A DNA stretch of 64,000 nt from Rhodoglobus vestalii (GCF_006788895.1 NZ_VFRA01000001.1:372001-436000), one strand, 5' to 3'; counted from the first letter of the stretch, positions 1 to 8,943 are shown. Notes: generated from the letters alone by a model not told the origin. Made by a program: numbers and translations.

Positions 1-1535
1 AAAAGCTGGGCTGTATCGTCAGGCGTTCGTAAGACATCAGCCATGTTCGACGAGTCGACTCTCAGCGCACGAAATCCGATATCGAGTCCTTGCCCCGTGA
101 GGCCGGCAGCGTCCGAGACCGCGCGCCCAGCACTCCGGATGCGCTCACGGGCCACATCAGGGATGCCTTTCTTCTGGTCGTCACCACCGTCCGGGAGTTG
201 CACCAAGATGAATCGACGGGCTCCTCCGTCCTCAGCGTTCTGCTGGAGCACAGCGTCAGCCGTCGTGCCGGAGCCACCGAAAAAGTCCAGAACGACGTCC
301 GCGGATGACGCTGACGTAGCGAGAGCGAGCATTCGACGAATGAGATGCGTCGGTTTCGGTGTATCGAAGACTGTATCGCCCTCGGAGAAAGCTACCCGAG
401 CGAGCAACTCCTTCTTGGCATCCTGTGTGTGTCCCACCTCGGTGTAGGGCCAAAACGTCTGTGCGACACGGCCCTGTTTGACTTCAGTTAGGAACCGCTT
501 GATCGCCGGTCTGCCGTTGCCATCGGAGCCGAACCACACACGATCGTCTGCGAGCATTTCCTGATATCGCGGCTCGGTATAGAGCCACGCTCGACCAGGC
601 GGCGGCGTGAAGCGATTTCCCGCTGGCGTCGTCAGCTCATAAAACTGACTCTGGGTGGCGTGCCCGGAAGCTGCTGTAGCGTCAACCGCCTTCCACCGAC
701 CGCGCGGATCACTATCCAAATTCTTGTATGCAGCGTCCTGGGCATCGGTTCTCGGAAGCAGATTGGAGGTCCAGTCCGCCGCATTGCGCGCGTATACATG
801 GATGTAGTCGTGAACCGAAGCGAACTGTGTCGCGCTGTTCATCGGTGAGTACACCTTCTGCCACACAACTGTCGCTACAAAGTTGTTCGCCCCCATGGTC
901 TCGTCAAGCAGATGTTTCAACGAAGCCGCCTCTGCATCACCGATTGACACGAAGATCACGCCATTTGGGGCTAGCAGGTTTCGGGCAAGCTTAAGCCGTG
1001 GGTACATCATGCTTAGCCAGTCGGAATGAAAACGACCGCTCGACTCGATGTTCGAGCGAACGCGCTCGCCAAGATCGTTGACCTGGCCAGAGCGCCGCAA
1101 ATACTCTTCGGCCTCTTCGGCGAAGTCATCTTCGTATACGAATCTGTCAGAACCGGTGTTATACGGCGGGTCGATAAAAATGAGCTTAACCTTGCCGAGG
1201 TAAGACTCCTGAAGCATCTTGAGCACATCGAGATTGTCACCCTCTATGAAAAGGTTCTTCGTGCTGTCGAAGTCGACGGATTCCTCGCGCACAGGACGAA
1301 GCGTCTTCGCGATCGGAGCGTTCGCAGCAAATGCTGCGGCGCGCTTTCCAGGCCAGTCAAGTTGGTAATGTTCCTGCGGTCCCTCGACAACGTGGTCGGA
1401 GAGCTCTTGGCGGAGCAGGTCAAAGTCGATGGCTTTCCTGACGTTGCCGTCAGCGTCGACGGACTCGGTGACGACGGTCGGAAACAATTCGGCGAGCTTA
1501 TCGATGTTGGCGTCGGTCAAGTCTGGCGACGTCAT
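1..1535 (-). CDS. Site-specific adenine DNA methyltransferase, type III Mod-like (partial, runs off the window)
   Basis: About 511 codons are visible and the 3' end lies outside the window. Translating the minus strand from ATG at 1535 gives an uninterrupted frame. DPPYNTG lies near residue 122 (catalytic motif IV), and the SAM-binding motif DFFGGSGTT near residue 417, an order typical of beta-class N6-adenine methyltransferases such as type III Mod subunits. A Shine-Dalgarno-like GGAG lies about ten bases before the ATG. The gene starts 18 bases after the DUF4391 gene ends, in one operon with the helicase at 2212-5496. In family operons of this kind a restriction/helicase gene often follows; that would lie left of base 1. 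The methylation target cannot be read from the sequence. Family call is firm; type III assignment is an inference. Confidence 0.88.
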   Translation of the reverse strand, partial: MTSPDLTDANIDKLAELFPTVVTESVDADGNVRKAIDFDLLRQELSDHVVEGPQEHYQLDWPGKRAAAFAANAPIAKTLRPVREESVDFDSTKNLFIEGDNLDVLKMLQESYLGKVKLIFIDPPYNTGSDRFVYEDDFAEEAEEYLRRSGQVNDLGERVRSNIESSGRFHSDWLSMMYPRLKLARNLLAPNGVIFVSIGDAEAASLKHLLDETMGANNFVATVVWQKVYSPMNSATQFASVHDYIHVYARNAADWTSNLLPRTDAQDAAYKNLDSDPRGRWKAVDATAASGHATQSQFYELTTPAGNRFTPPPGRAWLYTEPRYQEMLADDRVWFGSDGNGRPAIKRFLTEVKQGRVAQTFWPYTEVGHTQDAKKELLARVAFSEGDTVFDTPKPTHLIRRMLALATSASSADVVLDFFGGSGTTADAVLQQNAEDGGARRFILVQLPDGGDDQKKGIPDVARERIRSAGRAVSDAAGLTGQGLDIGFRALRVDSSNMADVLRTPDDTAQL

Positions 1536-1553
1536 GCGTAGTTTCTCCAAGGG

Positions 1554-2219
1554 TTACCTCTGCTGTTCGATTTCTTGTTGTCTAGTTTTGAGAATACGGC
1601 GCAGCTCGATCTTCCGGTTGAGCTGTGGCTCGGTGCGGAGCTTGCGTTCCAAAGCGGAGATCTCGCGTTCGAGTTTCCGCACGATCGCCAGCCTGTCAAC
1701 GATTTCAGACATGTCCTCACCGTGTCTAACCACTACCAGCGTCAGCATCTCGAAGATCGCCGCGTAGAGCCTGGGCAAGCTTATTGCTGTAGGGAGGGGG
1801 CGCCGTGGGGCGTCAGCAGGAAGCCAACCGGTCGAGTAGTAGGCACCGAGTTTCAGATGACCCGAGCCAAGCTGCTTGGGTGCTGCTGCCATGCGAACCT
1901 GAGTCCCGCTACTAACTGCTCGCGTGATCTCGAAGATGATCGGAGACTGGATGGCGTTGTCGATCGCAGACAGCACCTGATCACTGACGTCGCCCGTCTT
2001 GCTATCGATTCGAAAGACCTGGATCTCACGCACACCCGCACTGCCCGGGAGGTTAACGGTGGATTCCGCAAGCTTATAGGCCCAAGTAATGCGCTGGACC
2101 TGGGACACAAACTTCTCACGCACAGCAGTGCTCACATTGCCGTGCTCGTAGATCTTTTCTTTAGGTAAACGGCTGCCAAACTTTGCTGCGAGAGGCCACT
2201 TGTACAGCGGGTCAACCAT
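1554..2219 (-). CDS. DUF4391-type protein of a restriction-modification-like operon
   Basis: A protein of 221 aa when started at the ATG at 2219, whose first bases overlap the helicase stop codon (8-base overlap ATGGTTGA), indicating translational coupling. A longer in-frame start at 2249 would lie inside the helicase gene and is less likely. The N-terminal half (DPLYKWPLAAKFG, then a region with IFEITR and a GxHLKLGAYYSTGW segment) resembles the DUF4391 family, which is commonly found between SNF2 helicases and Mod methyltransferases. The C-terminal 60 residues are charged and heptad-like (ERKLRTEPQLNRKIELRRI), suggesting a coiled coil. Its biochemical role is unknown; by context it is an accessory or bridging subunit of the methylase/helicase system. 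Confidence 0.75.
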   Translation of the reverse strand: MVDPLYKWPLAAKFGSRLPKEKIYEHGNVSTAVREKFVSQVQRITWAYKLAESTVNLPGSAGVREIQVFRIDSKTGDVSDQVLSAIDNAIQSPIIFEITRAVSSGTQVRMAAAPKQLGSGHLKLGAYYSTGWLPADAPRRPLPTAISLPRLYAAIFEMLTLVVVRHGEDMSEIVDRLAIVRKLEREISALERKLRTEPQLNRKIELRRILKTRQQEIEQQR

Positions 2220-5200
2220 TGGTCTCAATACTCGTCGCGGGGTCCACAATCGCGAGGAATGCGATCAGTTCGAAATCGTCGAGGCCTGCGATCGTCTGGG
2301 TCAGGGCGCTGGTTTGTCCGCCAGTGAAGAGGGAGTCGATGTCGCGTTCGTCAGTCACATCGATCATGGAGCCTATTGCGTCAGTGAGCAGTCCCGAATA
2401 CTGGGCCATATCAGCCCCATCAAGAGTGGCCGCGTTAAAGAAACGGGTGACCTCTGCTGCGGGCTGGTCGTATGGTTTGCATCCGGCGCGTATGAGATCG
2501 AGCAGACTCTTCACCTCCGTGTGATCAGCAATGACGTTCCCGTCGTTGTCGACATAGACAAGGTAGTAAGGGTGAAGGCGATTGCCTCGGTTCACATCGC
2601 TGTCAGCTTCCAAGTTCCGCAAGGCGAAAATCGCGCCGGGCCGCAGCCCATTAGCAGGATCGGCCGGCACAACAGCGTGAAGGCCTTTCGGCGACGTGGC
2701 CAGATCGCCATGCTCCTTGACATAGCCGAGCAGATCCATGCGAAAGTCGTTGAGCCCAAGGTCCGTGATTGAAATGCCAGTCCGCACGTCTTCAAGTTCA
2801 ATGACCTCATCCTGAAGCTTACGAAGCTGCTCTTTTCGGAACGCTGCATCGTTCGTCTCGGGGGTGAGAACATTATCGTCAGCTGTGCCAGCGAGGTCCG
2901 CAATGACCATACGGTTCTCAACCCGCTCCTTGAGGTTGATGTATTCGTCTAGAGAAATATCCGGCCAGAAATTTACGAGTTGAATCTGCGAATTGATAGA
3001 ACCGATACGATCGATTCGCCCGAAACGCTGAATGATGCGGACGGGATTCCAGTGGATGTCGTAGTTGACCAAGTAGTCGCAGTCCTGAAGGTTCTGCCCC
3101 TCACTGATCACATCCGTTCCGATGAGCACATCGATCTCGCCAGTCTCTTTCGGCATTGCCAGATGCCTCTGCTTTGACCGCGGCGAAAACATAGTGAGCA
3201 CCTGCTGAAAGTCATAGCCAGTGCCGAGTGTGGTCTTTGCCGAATGCGCACCGCCCGTAATCATCGCGGCTTCCAGCCCTTGGCTCATCAAGCTCGGAGC
3301 GAGCTCTCGGTACAGGTACTCCGCGGTGTCGGCGAAAGCGGAAAAGACCAATACCTTTCGGTTGCCCTCATTGATTGGTTGCGCGGCCTTCGCCGCAACT
3401 AAGGCCTTTAGCTTCTGGAGTTTCAAGTCTCGATCCGGAGTGACCATACGCATCTCATCGAGAAGCTCACGCAGTGTTTCGCGATCGTGCCACAGGTCGC
3501 GCTTCCACGACTCGACATCCAGATCTCGAAGATCTATTTTGATTTTCTCTCCGTAGGAAAGTGCCTCGACATTGGCCGCATCGTCGTCATCGACATCATC
3601 TGCGGAGAGGTCGACTTCCATATCGAGGATGGCGTCCTCGTGCCTGTCGAGGCGCGTCAGCGCCTTATCCACGGTGCCTTCGATTTTGGCTAGCGTCAGC
3701 CGGAACGCCTCCACTGAACTTTCCAGCCGCTTCAAGAGGTTGACCGTCATCAACTTCTTCAGACCCTGCTCCCGACCTTTTTGTCCAAGGTTTGCACGGC
3801 TGCCGCTAGCACCAACGTTGTACAGGTCCTCATATTTGCTGATCCTGCTCGGGAACACATACGCCAAGGGGGTGTAAACGGCCAGATTGAGTTGCTGGAG
3901 CTGTTCAAAGATCTCATTGAACGACGGGGCCGTCGGGAGGTCACTCAACGGCACCCGAATTGACTGAGGAGGCAGCCTTGTCGGGAATGCTCCGATCTCA
4001 GTCATGTCATAAAACGCCTGAATATGTCTTCGTGAACGAGCAATGGTTACAGAGTCGAGGAGCTCAAAAAAGTCGAAATCAAGCATCTTCAGAATTGTGT
4101 CCGCAGTGCGGCGCTCTGGCGGCAACTTCGACCACTCGTTGAACACTTTCTGCGAATCGCTGAAAACTCGCTCGACCGTCGTGGACAAGTTGAGTTTGCT
4201 CGCGAGGTTATCTGATTCGCCCTCGTAGGCTAGTTGAAGCTGGTTCTTCAGATCGTTGAATCGGTTGTTCACCGGTGTAGCGGAAAGCATGAGGACCTTT
4301 GTCTTTACCCCCTCCTGAATCACCTGCCGCATGAGCCGCTGATAGCGACTCTCTTTCTCCTCCGCATAATCGGCATTGCGGAAATTGTGAGATTCATCGA
4401 TGACAACTAAGTCGTAGTTTCCCCAATTCACGCGATCGAGACGCAAACCCAGCGACTCTCCCTTTGTGCGGGTCAGGTCTGTGTGGGCGAGTACGTCGTA
4501 GTTGAACCGGTCACTTGCGAAAATGTTGGTTGTGAGATTGGCGTTGTAGTTTGTCCAGTTCTCAGACAGTTTCTTCGGGGCGAGCACCAGCACTGACTTG
4601 TTGCGAAGCTCGTAATACTTGATTACGGCAAGAGCGGTAAACGTCTTTCCGAGTCCGACGCTGTCCGCAAGAATGCAGCCGTTGTACGTCTCCAACTTGT
4701 TGATGATGCCAATAGCGGCATCTCGTTGGAAGTTATAAAGACTCTGCCAAACCTTGGTGTCGAGGTACCCAGTGCGGTCGTTCGGTAAGACATCTTCGTT
4801 GATATCTTCAAGAAACTCGGCGAAGAGATTATAGAGAATGAGGAAGTAAATTCTGGCCGGAGAGTTCTCCACATAGGCGCTAGCGATATGTTCTTGAACC
4901 GCGTCAGTTACGTCCTCAAGCTGGTCAGAGTTGTTCCAAATTTGGTCGAATAGCTCAACGTACTGAGACGTCATAGGGCTGTCGTCGATGCGGTGAACCA
5001 TGTTCGATACCGCGTTCCCACGCTCATATCCAAGGTCCGCGGTCGTGAAGCCCTGTAGCGCCGCATAGGCAATTTTTTCGTCCACGGCAGCAAACTGTTG
5101 CATAGGCTTGCCGGTTGAATTGGACCGGAAGGTCACCTTCTGGCGCACCCACTCAGCGCACTCTTTCGCGATAGCCCGCTGAGTCAGTTTGTTGCGCAGC

Positions 5201-5496
5201 CTTACCTCGAACTCCGAGCCATACAGACTCGACTCTGACCCCGGCGCTGGGGGAATGAAGAACTCGCGTCGTTCTTTGTGCAGCTTGTCTGTGACCTTGG
5301 CGGTCACAAAGGAAGGGGACGTAAAGATGAACTCCAGTTCACCGACGTTCTCCAGTTCCTTGCGAAGCGCTTCGAAAGCAAAGATCGAGAACGTGGAAGC
5401 AGCGATGCGCACTTTCGAACCAGGAGCAATCTCCGACTTCAGATCGTCACCGAGCAACTCATTAACGTTGTCGATAATTCTCACGCCGCCCACCAA
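2212..5496 (-). CDS. SNF2-family helicase with N-terminal phospholipase-D-like domain
   Basis: About 1090 aa. Residues 1-200 resemble the PLD-like fold fused to many defence helicases, but no intact HxKxxxxD motif is visible, so this domain is probably structural or binding. The helicase core has Walker A ADSVGLGKT (about 277-285), the DEAH-like box DESH (about 367), a motif III-like LSATPVNN, and the C-terminal RecA lobe with DVISEGQNLQDCDYLVNYD and QRFGRIDRIGS (motifs V and VI). It is the first gene of the operon helicase-DUF4391-Mod. Known relatives sit in type III-like restriction or phage-defence loci, so a DNA translocase in defence is inferred. The start is uncertain: TTG at 5496, GTG at 5493 and GTG at 5484 all follow the sequence GAAGG. 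Confidence 0.88.
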   Translation of the reverse strand: MVGGVRIIDNVNELLGDDLKSEIAPGSKVRIAASTFSIFAFEALRKELENVGELEFIFTSPSFVTAKVTDKLHKERREFFIPPAPGSESSLYGSEFEVRLRNKLTQRAIAKECAEWVRQKVTFRSNSTGKPMQQFAAVDEKIAYAALQGFTTADLGYERGNAVSNMVHRIDDSPMTSQYVELFDQIWNNSDQLEDVTDAVQEHIASAYVENSPARIYFLILYNLFAEFLEDINEDVLPNDRTGYLDTKVWQSLYNFQRDAAIGIINKLETYNGCILADSVGLGKTFTALAVIKYYELRNKSVLVLAPKKLSENWTNYNANLTTNIFASDRFNYDVLAHTDLTRTKGESLGLRLDRVNWGNYDLVVIDESHNFRNADYAEEKESRYQRLMRQVIQEGVKTKVLMLSATPVNNRFNDLKNQLQLAYEGESDNLASKLNLSTTVERVFSDSQKVFNEWSKLPPERRTADTILKMLDFDFFELLDSVTIARSRRHIQAFYDMTEIGAFPTRLPPQSIRVPLSDLPTAPSFNEIFEQLQQLNLAVYTPLAYVFPSRISKYEDLYNVGASGSRANLGQKGREQGLKKLMTVNLLKRLESSVEAFRLTLAKIEGTVDKALTRLDRHEDAILDMEVDLSADDVDDDDAANVEALSYGEKIKIDLRDLDVESWKRDLWHDRETLRELLDEMRMVTPDRDLKLQKLKALVAAKAAQPINEGNRKVLVFSAFADTAEYLYRELAPSLMSQGLEAAMITGGAHSAKTTLGTGYDFQQVLTMFSPRSKQRHLAMPKETGEIDVLIGTDVISEGQNLQDCDYLVNYDIHWNPVRIIQRFGRIDRIGSINSQIQLVNFWPDISLDEYINLKERVENRMVIADLAGTADDNVLTPETNDAAFRKEQLRKLQDEVIELEDVRTGISITDLGLNDFRMDLLGYVKEHGDLATSPKGLHAVVPADPANGLRPGAIFALRNLEADSDVNRGNRLHPYYLVYVDNDGNVIADHTEVKSLLDLIRAGCKPYDQPAAEVTRFFNAATLDGADMAQYSGLLTDAIGSMIDVTDERDIDSLFTGGQTSALTQTIAGLDDFELIAFLAIVDPATSIETNG

Positions 5497-5634
5497 TCCT
5501 TCAAATGCGAGAAATCCTAAGATGCAAATGTTGCCCTCGTGGAGCCTATCGGAGCACTGGCGGTTGGAATATGCGCAGAGAGCCGTGTTCCTTAATGGGT
5601 GGGTTCAATCAGCGCCCATTGGTATTCTCTTCGC

Positions 5635-6156
5635 ATGCCCGACGTAACCTCAGATGACGCCGCCACGAATGAGGTCTTTGCGGCCTACGGCAGAGCTATG
5701 CATGGAGCCCAAACCTTGGAATTTTGGCTTCGAATCTTGGTCACGGTGAATCGTACGGTGTCCAAGACATTCTCGTCCGAGGGTGAACTGGAACGGGCAG
5801 TAGAAACGCTGTCAACTTCGACGATGGGCACGGTGGTTTCAGCGCTTCGATCGCTTGTTCACGATCCGGAGCTGGAGGCACAGCTTGCTCGCGCTGTTAC
5901 CGAGCGAAATCGCCTCGCCCACAAGTTCTTCGGCGAGTGGGCAGACATCTGGAACGGTTCGGAAACTGACGCCCGGATGATCCAAGATGCGAACCGAGTC
6001 CGGAACATCTTTGATGAGGCGGTTCGCAATCTCACCTCAACAATTGGCACGCACCTCGCCACCATCGGATCGAATCCTGACGAGTTCATTCCCGGTCTCA
6101 ACCAGCGCATCGCAGATGTCCAGACCGGAGACAGAGCGCCACTCGGGCACGTCTAA
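5635..6156 (+). CDS. Small hypothetical protein with HEPN-like RX4H motif
   Basis: 173 aa from ATG 5635 (an in-frame start at 5599 exists but would place the promoter inside the gene). The protein is all-alpha in appearance and contains RNRLAHKFF near residue 90, matching the R-x4-H pattern of HEPN-type domains. A -10-like TATTCT at 5623-5628 ends six bases before the ATG, so a leaderless mRNA is plausible; no Shine-Dalgarno is visible. It is divergent from the helicase operon. I recognise no named family; a HEPN nuclease or nuclease-derived role is an inference from one motif and the defence neighbourhood. Confidence 0.6.
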   Translation: MPDVTSDDAATNEVFAAYGRAMHGAQTLEFWLRILVTVNRTVSKTFSSEGELERAVETLSTSTMGTVVSALRSLVHDPELEAQLARAVTERNRLAHKFFGEWADIWNGSETDARMIQDANRVRNIFDEAVRNLTSTIGTHLATIGSNPDEFIPGLNQRIADVQTGDRAPLGHV

Positions 6157-6201
6157 TGCGAGGACCAAATGTCTCGACGGTGTCCACCCGAAACTTGGAA
6201 T

Positions 6202-6771
6202 CTACGGCTTCGTGATCGTGATCAGGCTCTCGAACTGGATCACGCGCTCCGCCGGCAGGGTCCCCGACCGCATCGAATACAACTGCCGAGCCACCCATCT
6301 GGCCACTCGGAACTCGTGTGGATCACCCGAGTTATGAAACGGCTGGCGCCCGGTCGACTCCAGATGCGCTCGATACTCGTCTAGACGCACCTGCCACTTC
6401 GAATCGTTCGGATCCCACTCGAAGGCAGATGAGAAGTCCAGCCGAATCCACTGAAACCTAGTGAGACGATCCTGCATTCGTCTTTGATAGCCGCCCCACT
6501 CCCCCAGCCGCCGCTCCTCGGCCGGGAGTGTCGCGCGGTTGCGGGTGTGTTCCCGCGGTGTTCGGCCTGACTCCGCAGCGAACAGTTCATAGCGGTAGAG
6601 CTTGCTAGTCCAGTTGAGCGCGCGCTGACTCGCACCGATGGACGGCCGATCGCTGAGTGCCAGGAAGACTCGCTCTGCTTCGAGGAACGACGCGCCCTGC
6701 GGGTCTCGTTCACCCAGGTCGTATTCCGATGCCGCTCTCTTATGGATTTCGAGAAGACCAGTGCTTTCCAT
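6202..6771 (-). CDS. Helicase-associated (HA) domain protein, orphan
   Basis: 189 aa, no helicase core. Two copies of a W-x-LG-W...R-type repeat can be traced: one around LGEWGGYQRRMQDRLTRFQW (residues 88-107) and a weaker one near the C terminus ending in GTLPAERVIQFESL. This is the layout of the helicase-associated domain that normally trails superfamily 2 helicases. Here it stands alone, so the gene may be a remnant or a free DNA-binding module. The ATG at 6771 lies five bases downstream of a large palindrome (6777-6813), which covers the region where a ribosome binding site would be. It converges on the HEPN-like gene. Confidence 0.6.
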   Translation of the reverse strand: MESTGLLEIHKRAASEYDLGERDPQGASFLEAERVFLALSDRPSIGASQRALNWTSKLYRYELFAAESGRTPREHTRNRATLPAEERRLGEWGGYQRRMQDRLTRFQWIRLDFSSAFEWDPNDSKWQVRLDEYRAHLESTGRQPFHNSGDPHEFRVARWVARQLYSMRSGTLPAERVIQFESLITITKP

Positions 6772-6776
6772 GTGTT

Positions 6777-6813
6777 CCGTTCTGACGGAGGCGCGGTGCC
6801 TTCGTCAGAACGG
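6777..6813. repeat. 37-base near-perfect palindrome (hairpin)
   Basis: The left arm CCGTTCTGACG (6777-6787) and right arm CGTCAGAACGG (6803-6813) are exact reverse complements. Between them AGGC (6789-6792) pairs with GCCT (6798-6801), with a possible G-T wobble at 6788/6802, leaving a five-base loop. The whole can form a stem of 16 pairs. There is no T-run on either side, so it is not a typical terminator. It lies between the HA-domain gene and the recombinase cassette, 113 bases before the cassette's first codon, so it could be an end, a binding site for the cassette proteins, or an operator. Confidence 0.75.
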
Positions 6814-6925
6814 TTGTGCGCGGCAGTAGGCGGGTAATCGATGTTCCTGTCGTTGCGTAGGTAGAAGTTCGTGCTCGGAGATCCGTAGGTTCATAAGTCG
6901 GCGGACGAAAGGCGGTGATGAGCAC

Positions 6926-7849
6926 TTGGAAAAAGGATTCGACCTGCAACATGACGACGACCCATTGGGCTTATCAAAGACCTATTTACCGATCATGGGG
7001 TTGCCGTACTGGAACACCATTGGCCCGTTCATCACACATGCAGTCTCTGAAGTTGCCGAAGGTGGCCGTGATCTCCCGGGCCTGTATTCGGCCATCACCC
7101 CGTTCGTGTTGTGGTGCTGGCAATCGCGCGGTATCGACCTTCGTGAAGATCGAATATTCAGGCGCACCCTTGCGGACCAATTCATCCACCTCGCCACCCC
7201 CACGCTCAGTCCCGCGTCCAAGGCCACCCACCGCGGGGCCCTTTGGCGAGCAATCGAAATTCTGAACCCGCACGACACTTCCGTGTCGGGGCTTGCCCTC
7301 CCACGTTCAACACCGACAATCCCGTACAACGATTCAGAGCTAGCGCAGCTACAAAGCTGGGCTCTGGCTCAATCGACCGCCGCCCGTCGACAGGATGCCG
7401 GAACACTGCTCGCGCTCGGTTTAGGTGCTGGGCTGGCGACTCGGGAAATTCTTGAAGTGACCGTCTCAGATGTCACAATCCGCCCAAGAGGCATGTTTGT
7501 ATCGGTTTGGGCTTCACGGCCACGGACCGTGCCGGTCCTAGCGGAGTGGAGCTCCTACCTACGGGCGAGCGCCGAGCTTTCGCGCGGTCAAGAGTGGGTG
7601 TTCGCGGCCGGGCGGGGAGCTCCCTCCTCGGATCAGGTGTCGGAGTTTCTGGCCAGAGCACGCTCCGGTTTGGACATTCGAGTAGTACGGATGCGGGCGA
7701 CTTGGCTCCGCCGCCACCTTGCCGACGGAATGTCACCCATCGAGCTGATGCAGATTTCCGGAATACACACCCTCGCGGGCCTTCAGAATTCGCTCAACTT
7801 TGCCCCCACAACAGGGCACAAAATGGCGAAGCGCGGTGATCACAAGTGA
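6926..7849 (+). CDS. Tyrosine-recombinase-like protein A with degenerate active site
   Basis: 307 aa from TTG 6926, preceded by AAAGGCGG; the next in-frame ATG would remove 23 residues. The C-terminal half has the layout of a tyrosine recombinase: a box GAGLATREILEV (167-178) where the canonical box has GLR-x-E, a beta strand SRPRTVPVL (197-205), and MRATWLRRHLADGMSPIELM (256-275) resembling the LRHTFAT...G...IQELLGH box. The usual Arg I is displaced, the beta-hairpin Lys is absent, the His of HxxR is absent and no Tyr is found at the nucleophile position (LQNSLNF). It is clearly paralogous to the next gene (both carry an E-L-A-x-x-Q-S-W-A-L block). Its stop overlaps the next start (GTGA). 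Probably a DNA-binding partner, not a stand-alone recombinase. Confidence 0.72.
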   Translation: MEKGFDLQHDDDPLGLSKTYLPIMGLPYWNTIGPFITHAVSEVAEGGRDLPGLYSAITPFVLWCWQSRGIDLREDRIFRRTLADQFIHLATPTLSPASKATHRGALWRAIEILNPHDTSVSGLALPRSTPTIPYNDSELAQLQSWALAQSTAARRQDAGTLLALGLGAGLATREILEVTVSDVTIRPRGMFVSVWASRPRTVPVLAEWSSYLRASAELSRGQEWVFAAGRGAPSSDQVSEFLARARSGLDIRVVRMRATWLRRHLADGMSPIELMQISGIHTLAGLQNSLNFAPTTGHKMAKRGDHK

Positions 7850-8943
7850 CCGCTGATCTCCTCTTTCTCATGACTCGCGCTTTAAGGGCTCTGAGAAACT
7901 CAAAAATAGTTGGTGACTTCTCGAAAGTTGCCGCACTCATCCGTGGCATGACCGAAAAACTCCGACCCACCGACATTTCCGACTACCAGATGGCCGTCGC
8001 CCACCTCCGCGAACTCGACCCCGGAATGCCCGACCTTGATTGGGGCATCGTCTCCAAATTCCGTCCCAGACTTGAGACTCCCGCCCAATGGGAGGCGATT
8101 CGCTCGTTCGTCATCTCCATCGTGCTTATGACGCAACCGCGCGACTTCAACCCGGTACGCACAGCGATGACCGTTCTCACCCGCTACGTCGCATGGGTCT
8201 GGGCGACCACAGGAGCTGAACTTCGCTTCGAAAAAATCTTCACGCAACGGCTGCTGGACGCATTCGTGGAAATCGGGCTGGCCGACCGCAGTCCCGCTTA
8301 CCGTTTTGATGTGCACCGGCGGATTGCTGTTCTCATCGAAAAGCAAACTGACGCACGACTAAAGCGAATTCCAGAGCCAGCTCCGAGCAAGAAGATGGTG
8401 CCGTACACCTCCGCAGAGTTAGCGCGCTTCCAATCGTGGGCACTTGGTCAGAACTCCGACCGTCGACGCCACAACGCCTATTCGATTCTTGCCCTGTGCG
8501 GCGGGGCTGGCCTGTCCGCCGCCGAGCTCATTGACACTCGAATCGAGCACTTGGCGACCGACGGTGTCCACATAACAGTGTCGGTTCAAGGCTCGCGTCC
8601 TCGCGTTGTTCCTATCTCCACAACATGGCATCCGGCTCTCGCTAGAGCTGTAGACGGTCGTTCCACTGGGTACCTATTTCACGGCAACCGAGGGGAAGAG
8701 TACTCTCCACGCTTGGTGCAGTCGTATCTGAGTGAGCAGAAGTGGGACTTACGTGTCTCGGCTTCTCGCCTCCGCCTCACTTGGATAATTCAGCAATTCG
8801 ATAACGACCTCCCACTCGCCGTCATCAAAGAGGTCTGCGGGTTCATAAACCTCGCGTCCGTCGACCGCTACCTGCACCTCATCGCGCCTCGTCCTGCCGG
8901 CGACTACTTCGAGCAAATTGCCGGTTCGGCGGTGACTCGATGA
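7846..8943 (+). CDS. Tyrosine-recombinase-like protein B, nucleophilic Tyr present, Arg I missing
   Basis: 365 aa from GTG 7846, overlapping the previous stop by four bases. Residues 1-170 form an alpha-helical region like an arm/core-binding domain. The catalytic-like half has GGAGLSAAELIDTRIEHL (219-236; no Arg after GL), SRPRVVPI (250-257), RLRLTWIIQQFDNDLPLAVI (308-327, Arg II retained, His lost), and ASVDRYLHL (337-345) with Tyr about 342 where the nucleophile is expected. So some but not all of the R-K-H-R-H/W-Y set survives. It aligns with the upstream protein through the AELARFQSWALGQ block (about 190-202). Its stop overlaps the ATG of the DDE gene (ATGA). A cooperative role with both neighbours is likely; activity is unproven. 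Confidence 0.74.
   Translation: MTADLLFLMTRALRALRNSKIVGDFSKVAALIRGMTEKLRPTDISDYQMAVAHLRELDPGMPDLDWGIVSKFRPRLETPAQWEAIRSFVISIVLMTQPRDFNPVRTAMTVLTRYVAWVWATTGAELRFEKIFTQRLLDAFVEIGLADRSPAYRFDVHRRIAVLIEKQTDARLKRIPEPAPSKKMVPYTSAELARFQSWALGQNSDRRRHNAYSILALCGGAGLSAAELIDTRIEHLATDGVHITVSVQGSRPRVVPISTTWHPALARAVDGRSTGYLFHGNRGEEYSPRLVQSYLSEQKWDLRVSASRLRLTWIIQQFDNDLPLAVIKEVCGFINLASVDRYLHLIAPRPAGDYFEQIAGSAVTR

Noticed and set aside
1..5496. DISARM or BREX defence system
   Set aside because: The characteristic drmA/drmB or pglZ/brxC genes are absent; only methylase, DUF4391 and helicase are seen.
6915..7265. Overlapping plus-strand ORF starting just before the recombinase-like gene
   Set aside because: Its translation has no family features and it ends within the longer gene; the 6926 frame continues through two coupled genes.
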